Shown: positions 1 through 10,435 of the stretch, one piece after another
How the letters are laid out: every line of letters begins with the position of its first letter
Numbering within the stretch: the first letter of the stretch is position 1
DNA from: Tumebacillus avium
Lineage (GTDB): Bacteria > Bacillota > Bacilli > Tumebacillales > Tumebacillaceae
Assembly: GCF_002162355.1 (NCBI RefSeq)
Contig: NZ_CP021434.1
Location: 3,712,001-3,776,000 of the forward strand
Length of the DNA: 64,000 nt
Direction: 5' to 3'
Notes under the pieces: generated by a model
Told to the model about the DNA's origin: nothing
What the model saw: only the letters and a program-made list of their open reading frames with translations
Database searches by the model: none
Position numbers and translations under genes: made by a program

Positions 1-1
1 A

Positions 2-3000
2 CTGACGCCGGGCAGCAATGCGTACAACATGCCGATCGCGCTGATGCTGCACGGGGAGCTGAACGTGGACGCGGCGACACGCAGTTTCAACGAGCTCGCC
101 CGCCGTCACGAATCGCTGCGCACCACGTTACGCGTGGTCGACGAGCAGGTCATGCAGGTGGTCGCACCACACGAGGAAATGAACGTGCAATTCTATGATC
201 TCTCGGAAAGGGAAGACCGCTCGGAGCAACTTCGTGTTTTGGCGGAGGAAGACGCGCTGCGCCCGTTCGATTTGGCGCAAGGGCCGTTGCTGCGCACTAC
301 CTTGGTCCGCATGGCCGCGCAGGAGCATGCGCTGCTGATCAACATGCACCATATCATTTCTGATGCTTGGTCCAGCAGTGTGTTGACACGAGAGTTTCTT
401 GCCCTCTATGCCGCATTTTCGCAAGGCATGCCGTCACCGCTCCCGGAACTCCCGCTGCAGTTTGCCGACTTCTCGAACTGGCAGCGCGAGTGGCTGCAAG
501 GGGATACGCTCGCCGAGCAGCTTTCCTATTGGAAAACCAAGCTCGGCGGCGATCTCCCTGTGTTAGAACTTCCCATGGATCGCGAGGCGGAAGCGAAACA
601 GAGCGCCCGCAGCGGACACTGCACGGTGCTGTTGTCCGAAACGCTGACAGCAGAAGTCAAAGCGTTGAGTTTGCAGGAGCAGGCGACACCGTACATGACG
701 CTGCTCACCGCTTTTAAAACGCTGCTTGCCCGGCTCAGCGGGCAGGAGGATATCATCGTGGGGACTCCTGTCGCCAACCGGGGAATGGTGGAGACCGAAG
801 GGATGATCGGCTTGTTCTTGAACTCGGTGGCGATGCGCACCGATCTGTCCGGCGCGCCAACGTTCCGTGAACTGCTGGGCCGCGTGCGCGAGACAACGCT
901 GGAGGCGTATGCCTGCCAGGAGGTGCCGTTTGAAAAAATCGTGCAGGAGATCCAGCCTGACCGCAACCTGCACCGCAACCCGGTGTTTGACATCATGATC
1001 AACTTTGTCAACACGCCAAGCACCCGCGATCTGTCCATTCCCGGACTGACCATTGCTGCCGTCCAGCAGGAGGAAGATCCTGCTTCCAAATTCCTGATGA
1101 CCTTGTATATCACGGAGCAGGACGAGCGATTGCTCTTGCGCCTGGTGTATCAGGCGGAACGTTTTTCAGAGGAGCGCATGGATGTTTTCATGCAGCAGTT
1201 CGAATTCTTGTTGCAACAGGCGCTGGCCGATGCGGACTGCGCGATTGGCGCGTACAGTCTGCGCACAGACGAGACGCGTCAGCATCTTCCGGACCTGTCA
1301 ATATCGCTTGAGACCCTGCAGTACCCGTTTGTCAGGGAGCTGTTCGAAACATGGGCATCCGATACGCCGGATCAAACGGCAGTCGCGCAGGGCGAACAGC
1401 AGTGGTCGTACGCGGATCTGCGCGAGCGGGCACATGAACTGGCACGCGAATTGGCAGCAAACGGCGTCCGGCGCGGAGAGGCTGTCGCGGTGGCTGGTTC
1501 TCGCAGTTACGGGTTGGTCGTGTCCATGCTGGCCGTGCTGTTTAGCGGCGGTGTGCTGGTGCCGGTCGACCGTCATCTGCCGCTTGCTCGTCAACAGTTG
1601 ATGGTTGAGCAGTCTAACGCTCAGCATCTGCTCCTCATCAGCGGAGAAGAGATGCCGAATGACTGGCATTCGGTATTCCGAAACTTTGACATCGTGAAGG
1701 TCGACCCGCAGACGGGCAGCTCTTCCGACAGATCAGGATCGGTCGGCACGACGCTTCCCGAGTTGTCGCCAGATGACCCGGCCTATATTTTCTTCACATC
1801 GGGCACAACGGGTCTGCCCAAAGGTGTTCTGGGCACACACAAAGGGCTCAACCACTTCCTCGATTGGCAGCGCAAAACGTTTGACATCGGGCCAAGCGAC
1901 CGTGTGGCGCAGTTGATCCACCTGTCGTTCGATGCGGTGCTGCGCGATGTGTTCTTACCGCTGACCAGCGGCGCAACGCTTTGCCTGCCCGACGAGCTGG
2001 ACGATCTTGGCGGCGATGTGATCCTGCCGTGGCTGGAACAGACCGGCGTTACAGTGCTGCACACCGTCCCGTCGGTCGCTCAAGCGTGGGCGGCCGATCA
2101 CCCGGACGGCATCACCCTGCGTTCCTTGCGCCATCTGTTCCTCGCAGGCGAACCGCTGACCGACGTGCTGGTCCGCCGCCTGCGCAACGCGTTCCCGGAG
2201 CTGGGGGAGATCATCAATCTGTACGGCCCAACCGAAACCACGATGGTCAAATGCTTCTACGTCGTGCCGGAACAGCCGGTCGCAGGCATCCAACCGGCAG
2301 GCGTTGCGTTCCCGCAAACGCAGGCGCTCGTGTGGAACGCGAACGGACAGCTCGCCGGCATCGGCGAAAGCGGTGAGATCGTGTTGCGCACGCCGTTCCG
2401 CACGCTCGGCTACATCAACGCGCCGGAAGAAAACAAGCAGTTCCAACCCAACCCGTTCCGACCGCACGACACGTCCGATCTGTTGTATTTCACCGGCGAC
2501 AAAGGTCGCTACCGCCCGGACGGCAGCTTGGAAATCCTCGGCCGCATGGACGATCAGGTCAAAGTGCGAGGCGTGCGGGTGCAGTTGCAGGAAGTGGCTG
2601 CCACACTCCTGCGCCATGACGCTGTCGACGCCTGTGCGGTCATCGACTGGAAAGACGAGAGCGGCCAGACCGAGCTCGCCGCCTACAGCGTGTTAAAAAC
2701 GGGACAAGACGCGACAGCTGTCGATCTGCGCGCCCATCTGGGGCGCTATCTGCCAGCGGCGGTCGTGCCGGGTATCTACCTGTTCCTCGATGAACTGCCG
2801 CGACTTGCCAACGGCAAAATCAACCGCAAGGCGCTGCCGAAGCCGGAGCGAGGGCGCGGAAACGAAGACAGCTTTCTCGCCCCGCGCAACGAAGTGGAAG
2901 AAAAACTGGCCGGGATCTTCTGCGAAGTGCTCAAACTGGATGGGGTCGGCGTACACGACAATTTCTTCACGCTTGGCGGTCACTCGCTGAAAGCCACACA

Positions 3001-6000
3001 GGTCGTCTCCCGCATCCGCCAGCGCTTCGCAGCGGAACTGCCCTTGAGCAGCCTGTTTGAACGTCCGACGGTGGCCGCACTGGCGGCGGAGATGGAGCGG
3101 TATCAGCAGGGGCAAGCGCCAGGTGCGCAGACAGGGAAGCCGATTGCTCCGGCACCGCGAGACGCTGCGACCCGATTGCCGTTATCATTTGCCCAGCAGC
3201 GACTCTGGTTCCTCGACCAGCTTGACCCGGGCAGCATCGCCTATAACATCCCGTACGCGGTGCGGATCTCCGGTGCGCTGGACACGGCAGCGCTGGAGCG
3301 GACGATCGATGAGATCGTCGCCCGCCATGAAGTGCTGCGCACCAATTTCCATACCGCAGCCGGTCAGCCGGTGCAGGTGATCGCCGCCGAGCGCGCCCAA
3401 GCATTGCTGCACCTTGACTTGCAACACATGCCGGCTGCGGAGCGCGACGCCCAAATCGACGAATTGGCCGCCCGCGAAGTGAACACGCCGTTCGATTTGG
3501 CGACGGACGCCCTGCTTCGCGCCGTGCTGATCAAGCTGGGGCAAGCGGAGCATGTGCTGCTGCTCACCTTCCACCACATCATCGCCGACGGCTGGTCGTT
3601 TGGCGTGTTCGGGCGGGAGTTGACTGCGATTTACACCGCTTTCCAAAAAGGGCTGCCATCGCCGTTTGCAGAGCTGCCGATTCAATACGCCGACTTCGCA
3701 GTCTGGCAACGGGAGCACTTGCAAGGCGCTTCCAAAGAAGCTTTGCTTGCTTACTGGAAGCAGCAGTTCACAGGGGACATCCCCGTGCTTGACCTGCCTG
3801 CAGACCGTCCGCGCCCGGCGGTGCAGCGTTTTGACGGAGACATGGTGAGTTTCCAACTGCCGGGTTCGCTCCGCGATGCGCTGCTCGACCTGTCGCAACG
3901 GGAAGGCGCGACGTTGTATATGACCCTGCTCGCGGCGTTCAATACGTTGCTGTCCCGCTACAGCGGGCAAGAGGACATCGTGCTTGGCGCGCCGGTCGCT
4001 GCACGCAACCGGGCGGAGATCGAGCCTTTGATCGGCTTTTTCGTCAACACGCTCGCCCTGCGCACCGACTTGTCGGGCAACCCGAGTTTCCGCAGCTTGC
4101 TGCAGCGGGTGCGTGCGACCGCACTTGGCGCGTTCGCACATCAAGACCTGCCGCTGGAAATGCTGATCGACGAACTTGGCATGAAACGCGACTTGAGCCG
4201 CAGTCCGTTGTTCCAAGTCGCCTTCCTGCTGCAAAATACGCCGGAAGCTGAATCGTTGCAGTCCGATTTGACACTGACACCGCTCGAATCGAACCGCATA
4301 GCTTCCAAATTTGAACTGACGCTGATGGTGACAGAAAGCGGGCAGGGTCTGACCGGCAAGTTCGAATATCGCACCGACCTGTTTGACCGAACGACGATCG
4401 AGCGCATGGCTGCACACTTCAGCCAACTGCTCGCCGTCATCACAGAGAACCCGGACACCGCCATTGCAGCCTTGCCGCTGATGACGCCGCAAGAGGAGCA
4501 AATGATCCTGCAGGAATGGAACAGCACCATGGGCAACTACCCGGAATATACGTTCTTGCATAGCTTGTTCGAAGAGCAGGCGGAGCGCACGCCGGACGAC
4601 TTGGCCGTGCGGTTCAACGAGCAGACGCTGACCTACCGAGAATTGAACGAAAAAGCCAACCAGTTGGCGCATAGACTGCAAAAACAGGGCCTGCAAGAAG
4701 AGCAGTTGGTCGCCATTCTGATGGATCGTTCCCCAGAACTGATCATTGCGATCCTCGGGGTGCAAAAGGCGGGCGGGGCATATGTGCCGCTCGATCCATC
4801 CGTTCCGGCGGAACGCTTACGCTACATGCTGAGCGATTCGGGAGCCTCCCTGCTTTTGACCCAAGAGCGCCATCTGACCGCCTTGCCTGAGCACCGCGCA
4901 GAGGTGATCGCTGTCGATGCAGAATGGTCAAAAATTGCAGGGGAGAGCCGCGAGAATCTGTATCTCGACCTTGCTCCCTTGCAACTCGCCTATGTCATCT
5001 ACACCTCCGGCTCGACAGGCCGTCCGAAAGGCGTGCTGCTCCACCACTACGGAGCTTGCCATGCGGTCAGCCATCATGCCGAGCTGCGCCAGATCGGCAC
5101 GGGACGCCGCATGCTGCAATTTGCTTCGCCGTCTTTTGACGCGTCGGTCATGGAGATTTTCACCGCGCTGACCTCAGGCGCGACGCTGGTGCTGGCAACT
5201 CAAGAGCAGTTGATGCCGGGGGCGGGGCTTAGCGAACTGATCCGCGAGCGGGGGATCACCGACGTGACGCTTACGCCGTCCGTCTTGGCCTTGCTGCCGG
5301 AGCACGATCTTCCGTCCTTGCAAACGGTTGTCTCCGCCGGAGAAGTGTGTCCGGCCGAACTGGCAGCCCGCTGGATCAAGCCCGGACGCACCTTCATCAA
5401 CGCGTACGGCCCGACAGAGGCGACGATCGAAGCGACAGTCTCCGTCAACCCGGACGCTTCCCGCACGCCCGATATCGGACGTCCGATTGCCAATTGTGAT
5501 GTCTACATTCTCGACCGCCATCTGCAGCCCGTTCCGGTCGGCGTGCCGGGCGAGCTGCACATCGGCGGGCCGGGGGTGGCGCGCGGGTACCACAACCGCC
5601 CGGACTTGACGGAAACAGCCTTCATCCCGCATCCGTATCACATCGATCCGGAAGAGCGCCTGTACAAATCGGGCGACCTGGCGCGCTGGCTTCCGGACGG
5701 CCGGATCGAATACCTCGGCCGCCTCGATCATCAGGTGAAGATTCGCGGTTTCCGCGTGGAAACCGGCGAGATCGAAGCCGCCCTGACCCGCCACCCGCAG
5801 GTGGAAAAAGCGGTCGTGGTGCCGCACACCGACAAACGGGGCCAAAAGCGGCTCGCCGCTTACTATGTCGGGACAGGGGGTACGGAAGTAACCCCGCAGG
5901 AGTTGCGCACCACTCTCCAACAGTCGCTGCCCGACTACATGGTGCCGTCTTGCTTCCTGCAACTCGATATCCTGCCGCTCAACGCCAGCGGCAAAGTCGA

Positions 6001-9000
6001 CCGCAGCGCATTGCCTGAGCCGGACGCAAACAGCCTCGGAGGGCGTGAATACCTGCCGCCGCAGACCGCAACCGAACAGACGCTGGCCCTGCTGTGGCAG
6101 GAACTGCTCGGCCGGGAGCAGATCTCCTGCGATGACAATTTCTTTGAAATCGGCGGGCACTCGCTGCTGGCCACCCAAGTGGCTTCCCGTGTTCGCGAGA
6201 CGTTCCGCGTCGAACTGCCGCTGCGGGCGCTGTTTGAAGCGCCGACCCTTGAAACGCTCGCCGTGCGCATAGATCATATGCAGCCTGGCGTTGCGGCGGG
6301 GCCGGAGCTGTCCGCGTTCACCGGGGCAAGCACAGAAGTTGCACCGCTCTCGTTTGCTCAGCAGCGCCTCTGGTTTATCGATCAGTTGGAGCCGGGTTCG
6401 TCCGCTTACAACATCGCCAACCTGCTGCGCCTCGACGGTCCGCTCGACCTCGAAGCGCTCCAACAGAGCCTTGCTGAACTGGTCAACCGCCACGAGTCGC
6501 TGCGCACCGTCTTCACGTCCCGCGACGGCGAACCGGAGCAGAGAGTGCTCGAAGAACTGCAACTCCCGCTGCTGATCACCGACCTGCAAAGCAGAGCGGA
6601 TGAAGCAGCGCACGCCTTGCAAGCGGCACATGCCGAAGCGCAGCGCCCGTTCGATCTGGAACACGGGCCGCTGGTGCGCCTGCATGTGTACAAACTGGGG
6701 GAAAAGGAGCACCTGCTGCTCCTGCTCATGCACCACATCATCTCGGACGGCTGGTCGATGAGCGTCTTCATCCGCGAATTGGCCGCGCTGTATGACGCAA
6801 TCCGGCAAGGCCGACCGTCGCCGCTCGCGAAGTTGCCGATCCAATACGCCGGATACTCGCGCTGGCAGCGCCAACTGTTCGCAGGCGAAGCGATGCAGCA
6901 GCAGCTCGGCTACTGGAAAAACCAGCTCGGCGGCGAACTGCCGGTCTTGGAACTCCCGACCGACCGTCCGCGCCCGGTCGCGGCGACAGCAAACGCAGCC
7001 AAATGCGCGTTTGCGCTCCCGTCGCCGCTCACCGATGCCCTCCGCGAATTGAGCCGTCAGCAAGGGGCGACGCTGTATATGACACTGCTGGCTGCGTTCC
7101 AAACGCTGCTCTCCCGCTATTCCGGGCAGCAGGACATCGTGGTCGGCTCGCCGATTGCCGGACGCAACCGCAAAGAGATCGAGGGGCTGATCGGCTTTTT
7201 CATCAACACGCTTGTGCTGCGCACCGATCTGTCGGGCAACCCCGGCTTTGCCGAGCTGTTGCAGCGCGTGAAACATACGACGCTGGACGCGTACGCCAAC
7301 CAAGACGTGCCGTTTGAAATGCTGGTCGCCGAACTGCAGCCGGACCGCGAACTAGGCCGCACGCCGCTGTTCCAAGCTTTGTTCGTCCTGCAAAACACGC
7401 CAAGCGCGGGGATGGAACTGCCCGGTCTCACGTTGACCGGAGTGCCGCTGGAAAACAGCACCGCCAAATTCGACCTGTCGCTGATGATGGCCGAAACGGA
7501 AGCGGGGCTGCAAGGCTCGTTCGAATACAACACCGATCTGTGGGACACGGCCACCATCGAGCGCATGGCCGGGCATTTCACCACGCTGCTCGAAGGCCTG
7601 ACCAACGACCCGGCCCAGCCGGTTGGCATCCTGCCGATGCTGACCGCAGCGGAAGCCGACCAACTACTCATCGAATGGAACGAAACCGAGACCGACTACC
7701 CGCGCGATTTGACCGTGCATGAGCTGGTCGAGCAGTTCGCCGCAATGACGCCGGACGCCGCCGCCCTGAGTTTTGAAAAAGTGACCTTGTCCTACCGCGA
7801 ACTTAACGAGCAGGCCAACCGCCTCGCCCGCCGTTTGCAAAAGCTCGGCGTGGAGCGGGGCGGACTGGTCGGGATCTCCATGGAGCGCTCGACCGAGCTG
7901 ATCGTCGCGATGCTCGCCATTCTCAAGGCGGGCGCAGCGTTTGTGCCGTTTGACGTGACCTATCCGCAAGACCGTCTGCTCTACATGTTCGAAGACACGC
8001 AAGTTGGCGTCCTGCTAACCCAGGAGCGGCTGTCCGGGCAACTGCCGCAGCATGGAGCCGTTTCCATCTATGTAGACACCGATGTGACGCTCGCCGAGGA
8101 GTCGGGCGACAATCTGGCAGCAGCGGTCAGCAAAGACGACGCGGCGTACGTCATGTACACCTCCGGCTCCACCGGCCGGCCAAAAGGCGTTGTCGTGCCG
8201 CATCGCGGGATCGTGCGGCTGGTGCGCGAAGTCGGGTACACGGAGTTTACGGCGGACGACATCTTCCTGCAGTTCTCGCCGATCGCGTTCGACGTGTCGG
8301 TGTTCGAGATATGGGGCGCGCTGCTCAACGGCGGCAAGCTGGCGATCTTCCCGCCGCATCAGGCCACGCTGGCCGATCTAGGCGCTGTGATCGAACAGCA
8401 TGGCGTGACCGTGCTGTGGATTACGACCGGGCTGTTCCACAGCATGGTCGAACACCATCCGGAAGGGCTGCGCAACTTGCGCCAAGTGCTCACCGGCGGC
8501 GACGTGCTGTCTGTGCCGCATGCGCAAAAAGCATTCACTCACTTTGACGGTCGCCTGTTCAACGCGTACGGCCCGACCGAAAACACCACGTTCACCACCT
8601 GTTACGAAGTGACCGACCCGAGCCGGATCGGAACTTCTGTCCCGATTGGCGCTCCGGTCGCCAACACGACCGTCTATGTGCTGGATCGTAACGGCCAGCC
8701 CGTGCCGATCGGTGTGCCGGGCGAGCTGTACACCGGCGGCGACGGACTGGCGCTCGGCTACTTGAAACGGCCAGAGTTGACCAGCGAGAAATTTGTTGCG
8801 AATCCGTTTGGCGATGGCAAGCTGTACCGCACCGGCGATGCGGTGCGCTGGATGCCGAACGGGGAGCTGGAATTTATCGGGCGGATCGACAATCAGGTGA
8901 AAATCCGCGGGTTCCGCGTGGAGATCGGCGAGATCGAAGCGGCGCTGGCCCAGCATCCGTCTGTACGCGACACGGTGGTCGTCGTCCGGGTGGAAGCGGG

Positions 9001-10264
9001 GGACAAACGCCTCGCCGCCTACGTGACCGCCGAAGGGGATGCGGAGCTCAGCGCAGCTGAGCTGGCAGGCTACCTCAAGCAGACGTTGCCCGACCACATG
9101 ATTCCAGCCGCCTTTGTGCTGCTGGATGAACTTCCGCTCAACCCGAACGGCAAAGTCGACCGCAAAGCGTTGGCCGCCCGGGCGATCACTTTCGAGCGCC
9201 TGGAAGCATACGCCGCGCCGCAAGACCGCTTCGAGCTGGAACTGGTGCAGATCTGGAGCGGCATGCTTGGCCATGGCGAATTTGGCGTCACCGACAGCTT
9301 CTTCAGCGTCGGCGGTCACTCGCTGCTGGCCGTCCGGTTGGTCGCGCAGATCGAAAAGAAATTTGGACACAAACTGCCCTTGTCGGTCTTCTTCCGCGAA
9401 GGGACGATCCGCAGCCTCGCCGCACGCCTGCGCCAAGGCGGGCAGGAACTGCCTGCCACGCCGCTGGTCACGATCCAGCCGGGTCTGCCGGACGCGGCCG
9501 TGCAGCCTTTGTTCCTGATTCATCCGGTCGGGGGCAGCGCGTTCGCCTACTTCGATCTCGCCCGCGCACTGGGCGCAGAGCAGCCGGTATATGGCCTGCA
9601 GGCGCGAGGTCTCGATGATCTCGGCGCACCGCTGGCGACGATGGAGGAGATGGCAGCCGAGTACATCGCGGCGATCCGCACCGTGCAGCAGACCGGGCCC
9701 TACCGCCTTGGCGGCTGGTCGATCGGCGGCGCCATCGCGTATGAGACGGCACGCCAACTGCGGGCGCTGGGCGAAGCGGTCGAACTGCTCGCCTTGATCG
9801 ACACGCGGGCACCGCTCGCCGCCTACCAGCGCGAGATGGACAGCAGGGATCTGCTCCTTGCCTTTGCCCGCGACCTCGCAGGACAGCATGGACTCGACCT
9901 CGAACGGTTGCCGCAGATCGATCTGTCGCCGTCAGAAGAATCCTTGTCCGCGCTGCTCGATCTGGCTCACCAGCATCAGGTGCTGTCGTCCGACCTTGAA
10001 CTTCAGGACTTGAAGCGTTTGCTCAGCGTCTTCAGCAGCAACTACCTGGCGTTCAACCGCTATGTACCTGAGCGCAGCGCAGAGCATCTGCTGCTGATTC
10101 AGGCGGACAACGCCGAATCGGGCGAGTACGGCTGGAGCGAGCTGGCCGATGAAGTGGAAATCCACCGCATTGGGGGCAACCATTTCACCATGCTCCAAGC
10201 GCCTCATGTGCAAGAGCTGGGCCGCATTTTGCAACGCAAGCTCCTGACAATCAAAACGACATAA
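2..10264 (+). CDS. NRPS-1: (C-A-T)x3-TE, 5' end outside window
   Basis: Multimodular nonribosomal peptide synthetase that activates, carries and condenses three amino acids and releases the product. The frame is open from base 2 (reads LTPGSNAYNM, the start region of a C domain), so the gene begins upstream. C domains show HHIISDAW (nt ~348), HHIIADGW (~3571) and HHIISDGW (~6731). A domains carry FTSGTTGLPKG (~1793), YTSGSTGRPKG (~5000) and YTSGSTGRPKG (~8155). Carrier proteins show LGGHSL (~2972), IGGHSL (~6150) and VGGHSL (~9308). A C-terminal thioesterase has GWSIGG (~9713) and a late NHF histidine. Residues aligned by eye to GrsA-Phe pockets give DARHFALMV, DAMTVAAIE and DVFWLGATF. The third resembles Val/aliphatic codes; the others are unassigned. 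The first C domain has DA instead of DG after the HHxxx motif. No epimerase domain is visible. Function is certain at family level; product unknown. Confidence 0.97.
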   Translation: MTPGSNAYNMPIALMLHGELNVDAATRSFNELARRHESLRTTLRVVDEQVMQVVAPHEEMNVQFYDLSEREDRSEQLRVLAEEDALRPFDLAQGPLLRTTLVRMAAQEHALLINMHHIISDAWSSSVLTREFLALYAAFSQGMPSPLPELPLQFADFSNWQREWLQGDTLAEQLSYWKTKLGGDLPVLELPMDREAEAKQSARSGHCTVLLSETLTAEVKALSLQEQATPYMTLLTAFKTLLARLSGQEDIIVGTPVANRGMVETEGMIGLFLNSVAMRTDLSGAPTFRELLGRVRETTLEAYACQEVPFEKIVQEIQPDRNLHRNPVFDIMINFVNTPSTRDLSIPGLTIAAVQQEEDPASKFLMTLYITEQDERLLLRLVYQAERFSEERMDVFMQQFEFLLQQALADADCAIGAYSLRTDETRQHLPDLSISLETLQYPFVRELFETWASDTPDQTAVAQGEQQWSYADLRERAHELARELAANGVRRGEAVAVAGSRSYGLVVSMLAVLFSGGVLVPVDRHLPLARQQLMVEQSNAQHLLLISGEEMPNDWHSVFRNFDIVKVDPQTGSSSDRSGSVGTTLPELSPDDPAYIFFTSGTTGLPKGVLGTHKGLNHFLDWQRKTFDIGPSDRVAQLIHLSFDAVLRDVFLPLTSGATLCLPDELDDLGGDVILPWLEQTGVTVLHTVPSVAQAWAADHPDGITLRSLRHLFLAGEPLTDVLVRRLRNAFPELGEIINLYGPTETTMVKCFYVVPEQPVAGIQPAGVAFPQTQALVWNANGQLAGIGESGEIVLRTPFRTLGYINAPEENKQFQPNPFRPHDTSDLLYFTGDKGRYRPDGSLEILGRMDDQVKVRGVRVQLQEVAATLLRHDAVDACAVIDWKDESGQTELAAYSVLKTGQDATAVDLRAHLGRYLPAAVVPGIYLFLDELPRLANGKINRKALPKPERGRGNEDSFLAPRNEVEEKLAGIFCEVLKLDGVGVHDNFFTLGGHSLKATQVVSRIRQRFAAELPLSSLFERPTVAALAAEMERYQQGQAPGAQTGKPIAPAPRDAATRLPLSFAQQRLWFLDQLDPGSIAYNIPYAVRISGALDTAALERTIDEIVARHEVLRTNFHTAAGQPVQVIAAERAQALLHLDLQHMPAAERDAQIDELAAREVNTPFDLATDALLRAVLIKLGQAEHVLLLTFHHIIADGWSFGVFGRELTAIYTAFQKGLPSPFAELPIQYADFAVWQREHLQGASKEALLAYWKQQFTGDIPVLDLPADRPRPAVQRFDGDMVSFQLPGSLRDALLDLSQREGATLYMTLLAAFNTLLSRYSGQEDIVLGAPVAARNRAEIEPLIGFFVNTLALRTDLSGNPSFRSLLQRVRATALGAFAHQDLPLEMLIDELGMKRDLSRSPLFQVAFLLQNTPEAESLQSDLTLTPLESNRIASKFELTLMVTESGQGLTGKFEYRTDLFDRTTIERMAAHFSQLLAVITENPDTAIAALPLMTPQEEQMILQEWNSTMGNYPEYTFLHSLFEEQAERTPDDLAVRFNEQTLTYRELNEKANQLAHRLQKQGLQEEQLVAILMDRSPELIIAILGVQKAGGAYVPLDPSVPAERLRYMLSDSGASLLLTQERHLTALPEHRAEVIAVDAEWSKIAGESRENLYLDLAPLQLAYVIYTSGSTGRPKGVLLHHYGACHAVSHHAELRQIGTGRRMLQFASPSFDASVMEIFTALTSGATLVLATQEQLMPGAGLSELIRERGITDVTLTPSVLALLPEHDLPSLQTVVSAGEVCPAELAARWIKPGRTFINAYGPTEATIEATVSVNPDASRTPDIGRPIANCDVYILDRHLQPVPVGVPGELHIGGPGVARGYHNRPDLTETAFIPHPYHIDPEERLYKSGDLARWLPDGRIEYLGRLDHQVKIRGFRVETGEIEAALTRHPQVEKAVVVPHTDKRGQKRLAAYYVGTGGTEVTPQELRTTLQQSLPDYMVPSCFLQLDILPLNASGKVDRSALPEPDANSLGGREYLPPQTATEQTLALLWQELLGREQISCDDNFFEIGGHSLLATQVASRVRETFRVELPLRALFEAPTLETLAVRIDHMQPGVAAGPELSAFTGASTEVAPLSFAQQRLWFIDQLEPGSSAYNIANLLRLDGPLDLEALQQSLAELVNRHESLRTVFTSRDGEPEQRVLEELQLPLLITDLQSRADEAAHALQAAHAEAQRPFDLEHGPLVRLHVYKLGEKEHLLLLLMHHIISDGWSMSVFIRELAALYDAIRQGRPSPLAKLPIQYAGYSRWQRQLFAGEAMQQQLGYWKNQLGGELPVLELPTDRPRPVAATANAAKCAFALPSPLTDALRELSRQQGATLYMTLLAAFQTLLSRYSGQQDIVVGSPIAGRNRKEIEGLIGFFINTLVLRTDLSGNPGFAELLQRVKHTTLDAYANQDVPFEMLVAELQPDRELGRTPLFQALFVLQNTPSAGMELPGLTLTGVPLENSTAKFDLSLMMAETEAGLQGSFEYNTDLWDTATIERMAGHFTTLLEGLTNDPAQPVGILPMLTAAEADQLLIEWNETETDYPRDLTVHELVEQFAAMTPDAAALSFEKVTLSYRELNEQANRLARRLQKLGVERGGLVGISMERSTELIVAMLAILKAGAAFVPFDVTYPQDRLLYMFEDTQVGVLLTQERLSGQLPQHGAVSIYVDTDVTLAEESGDNLAAAVSKDDAAYVMYTSGSTGRPKGVVVPHRGIVRLVREVGYTEFTADDIFLQFSPIAFDVSVFEIWGALLNGGKLAIFPPHQATLADLGAVIEQHGVTVLWITTGLFHSMVEHHPEGLRNLRQVLTGGDVLSVPHAQKAFTHFDGRLFNAYGPTENTTFTTCYEVTDPSRIGTSVPIGAPVANTTVYVLDRNGQPVPIGVPGELYTGGDGLALGYLKRPELTSEKFVANPFGDGKLYRTGDAVRWMPNGELEFIGRIDNQVKIRGFRVEIGEIEAALAQHPSVRDTVVVVRVEAGDKRLAAYVTAEGDAELSAAELAGYLKQTLPDHMIPAAFVLLDELPLNPNGKVDRKALAARAITFERLEAYAAPQDRFELELVQIWSGMLGHGEFGVTDSFFSVGGHSLLAVRLVAQIEKKFGHKLPLSVFFREGTIRSLAARLRQGGQELPATPLVTIQPGLPDAAVQPLFLIHPVGGSAFAYFDLARALGAEQPVYGLQARGLDDLGAPLATMEEMAAEYIAAIRTVQQTGPYRLGGWSIGGAIAYETARQLRALGEAVELLALIDTRAPLAAYQREMDSRDLLLAFARDLAGQHGLDLERLPQIDLSPSEESLSALLDLAHQHQVLSSDLELQDLKRLLSVFSSNYLAFNRYVPERSAEHLLLIQADNAESGEYGWSELADEVEIHRIGGNHFTMLQAPHVQELGRILQRKLLTIKTT

Positions 10265-10269
10265 AGCAA

Positions 10270-10299
10270 AGAAAAGCACTCCATCAGGGGTGCTTTTCT
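10270..10299 (+). terminator. Rho-independent terminator after NRPS-1
   Basis: Stem AGAAAAGCACTCC / GGGGTGCTTTTCT with loop ATCA lies six bases after the NRPS-1 stop. It separates NRPS-1 from the NRPS-2 to NRPS-5 operon. The 130 bp that follow are AT-rich and should hold the promoter of NRPS-2, but no convincing -35/-10 pair was found. Confidence 0.8.
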
Positions 10300-10435
10300 G
10301 CGTTTTCATTTACACTTTCATTTAATATATTCAAGTTTTTGCAGAGGGAAGTGGCCGCTTCATGTCGTAATTATTATTAAGGAATCGAACGATATTCACT
10401 TAGAGCTCTTTCTCTCTAATGGAGGTGTGATAGAT

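Noticed and set aside
5174..7303. Long minus-strand frames across the NRPS genes (also 14120-15973 and 18763-20919)
   Set aside because: Antisense shadows of A and C domains; composition is unnatural and no start signals are present.
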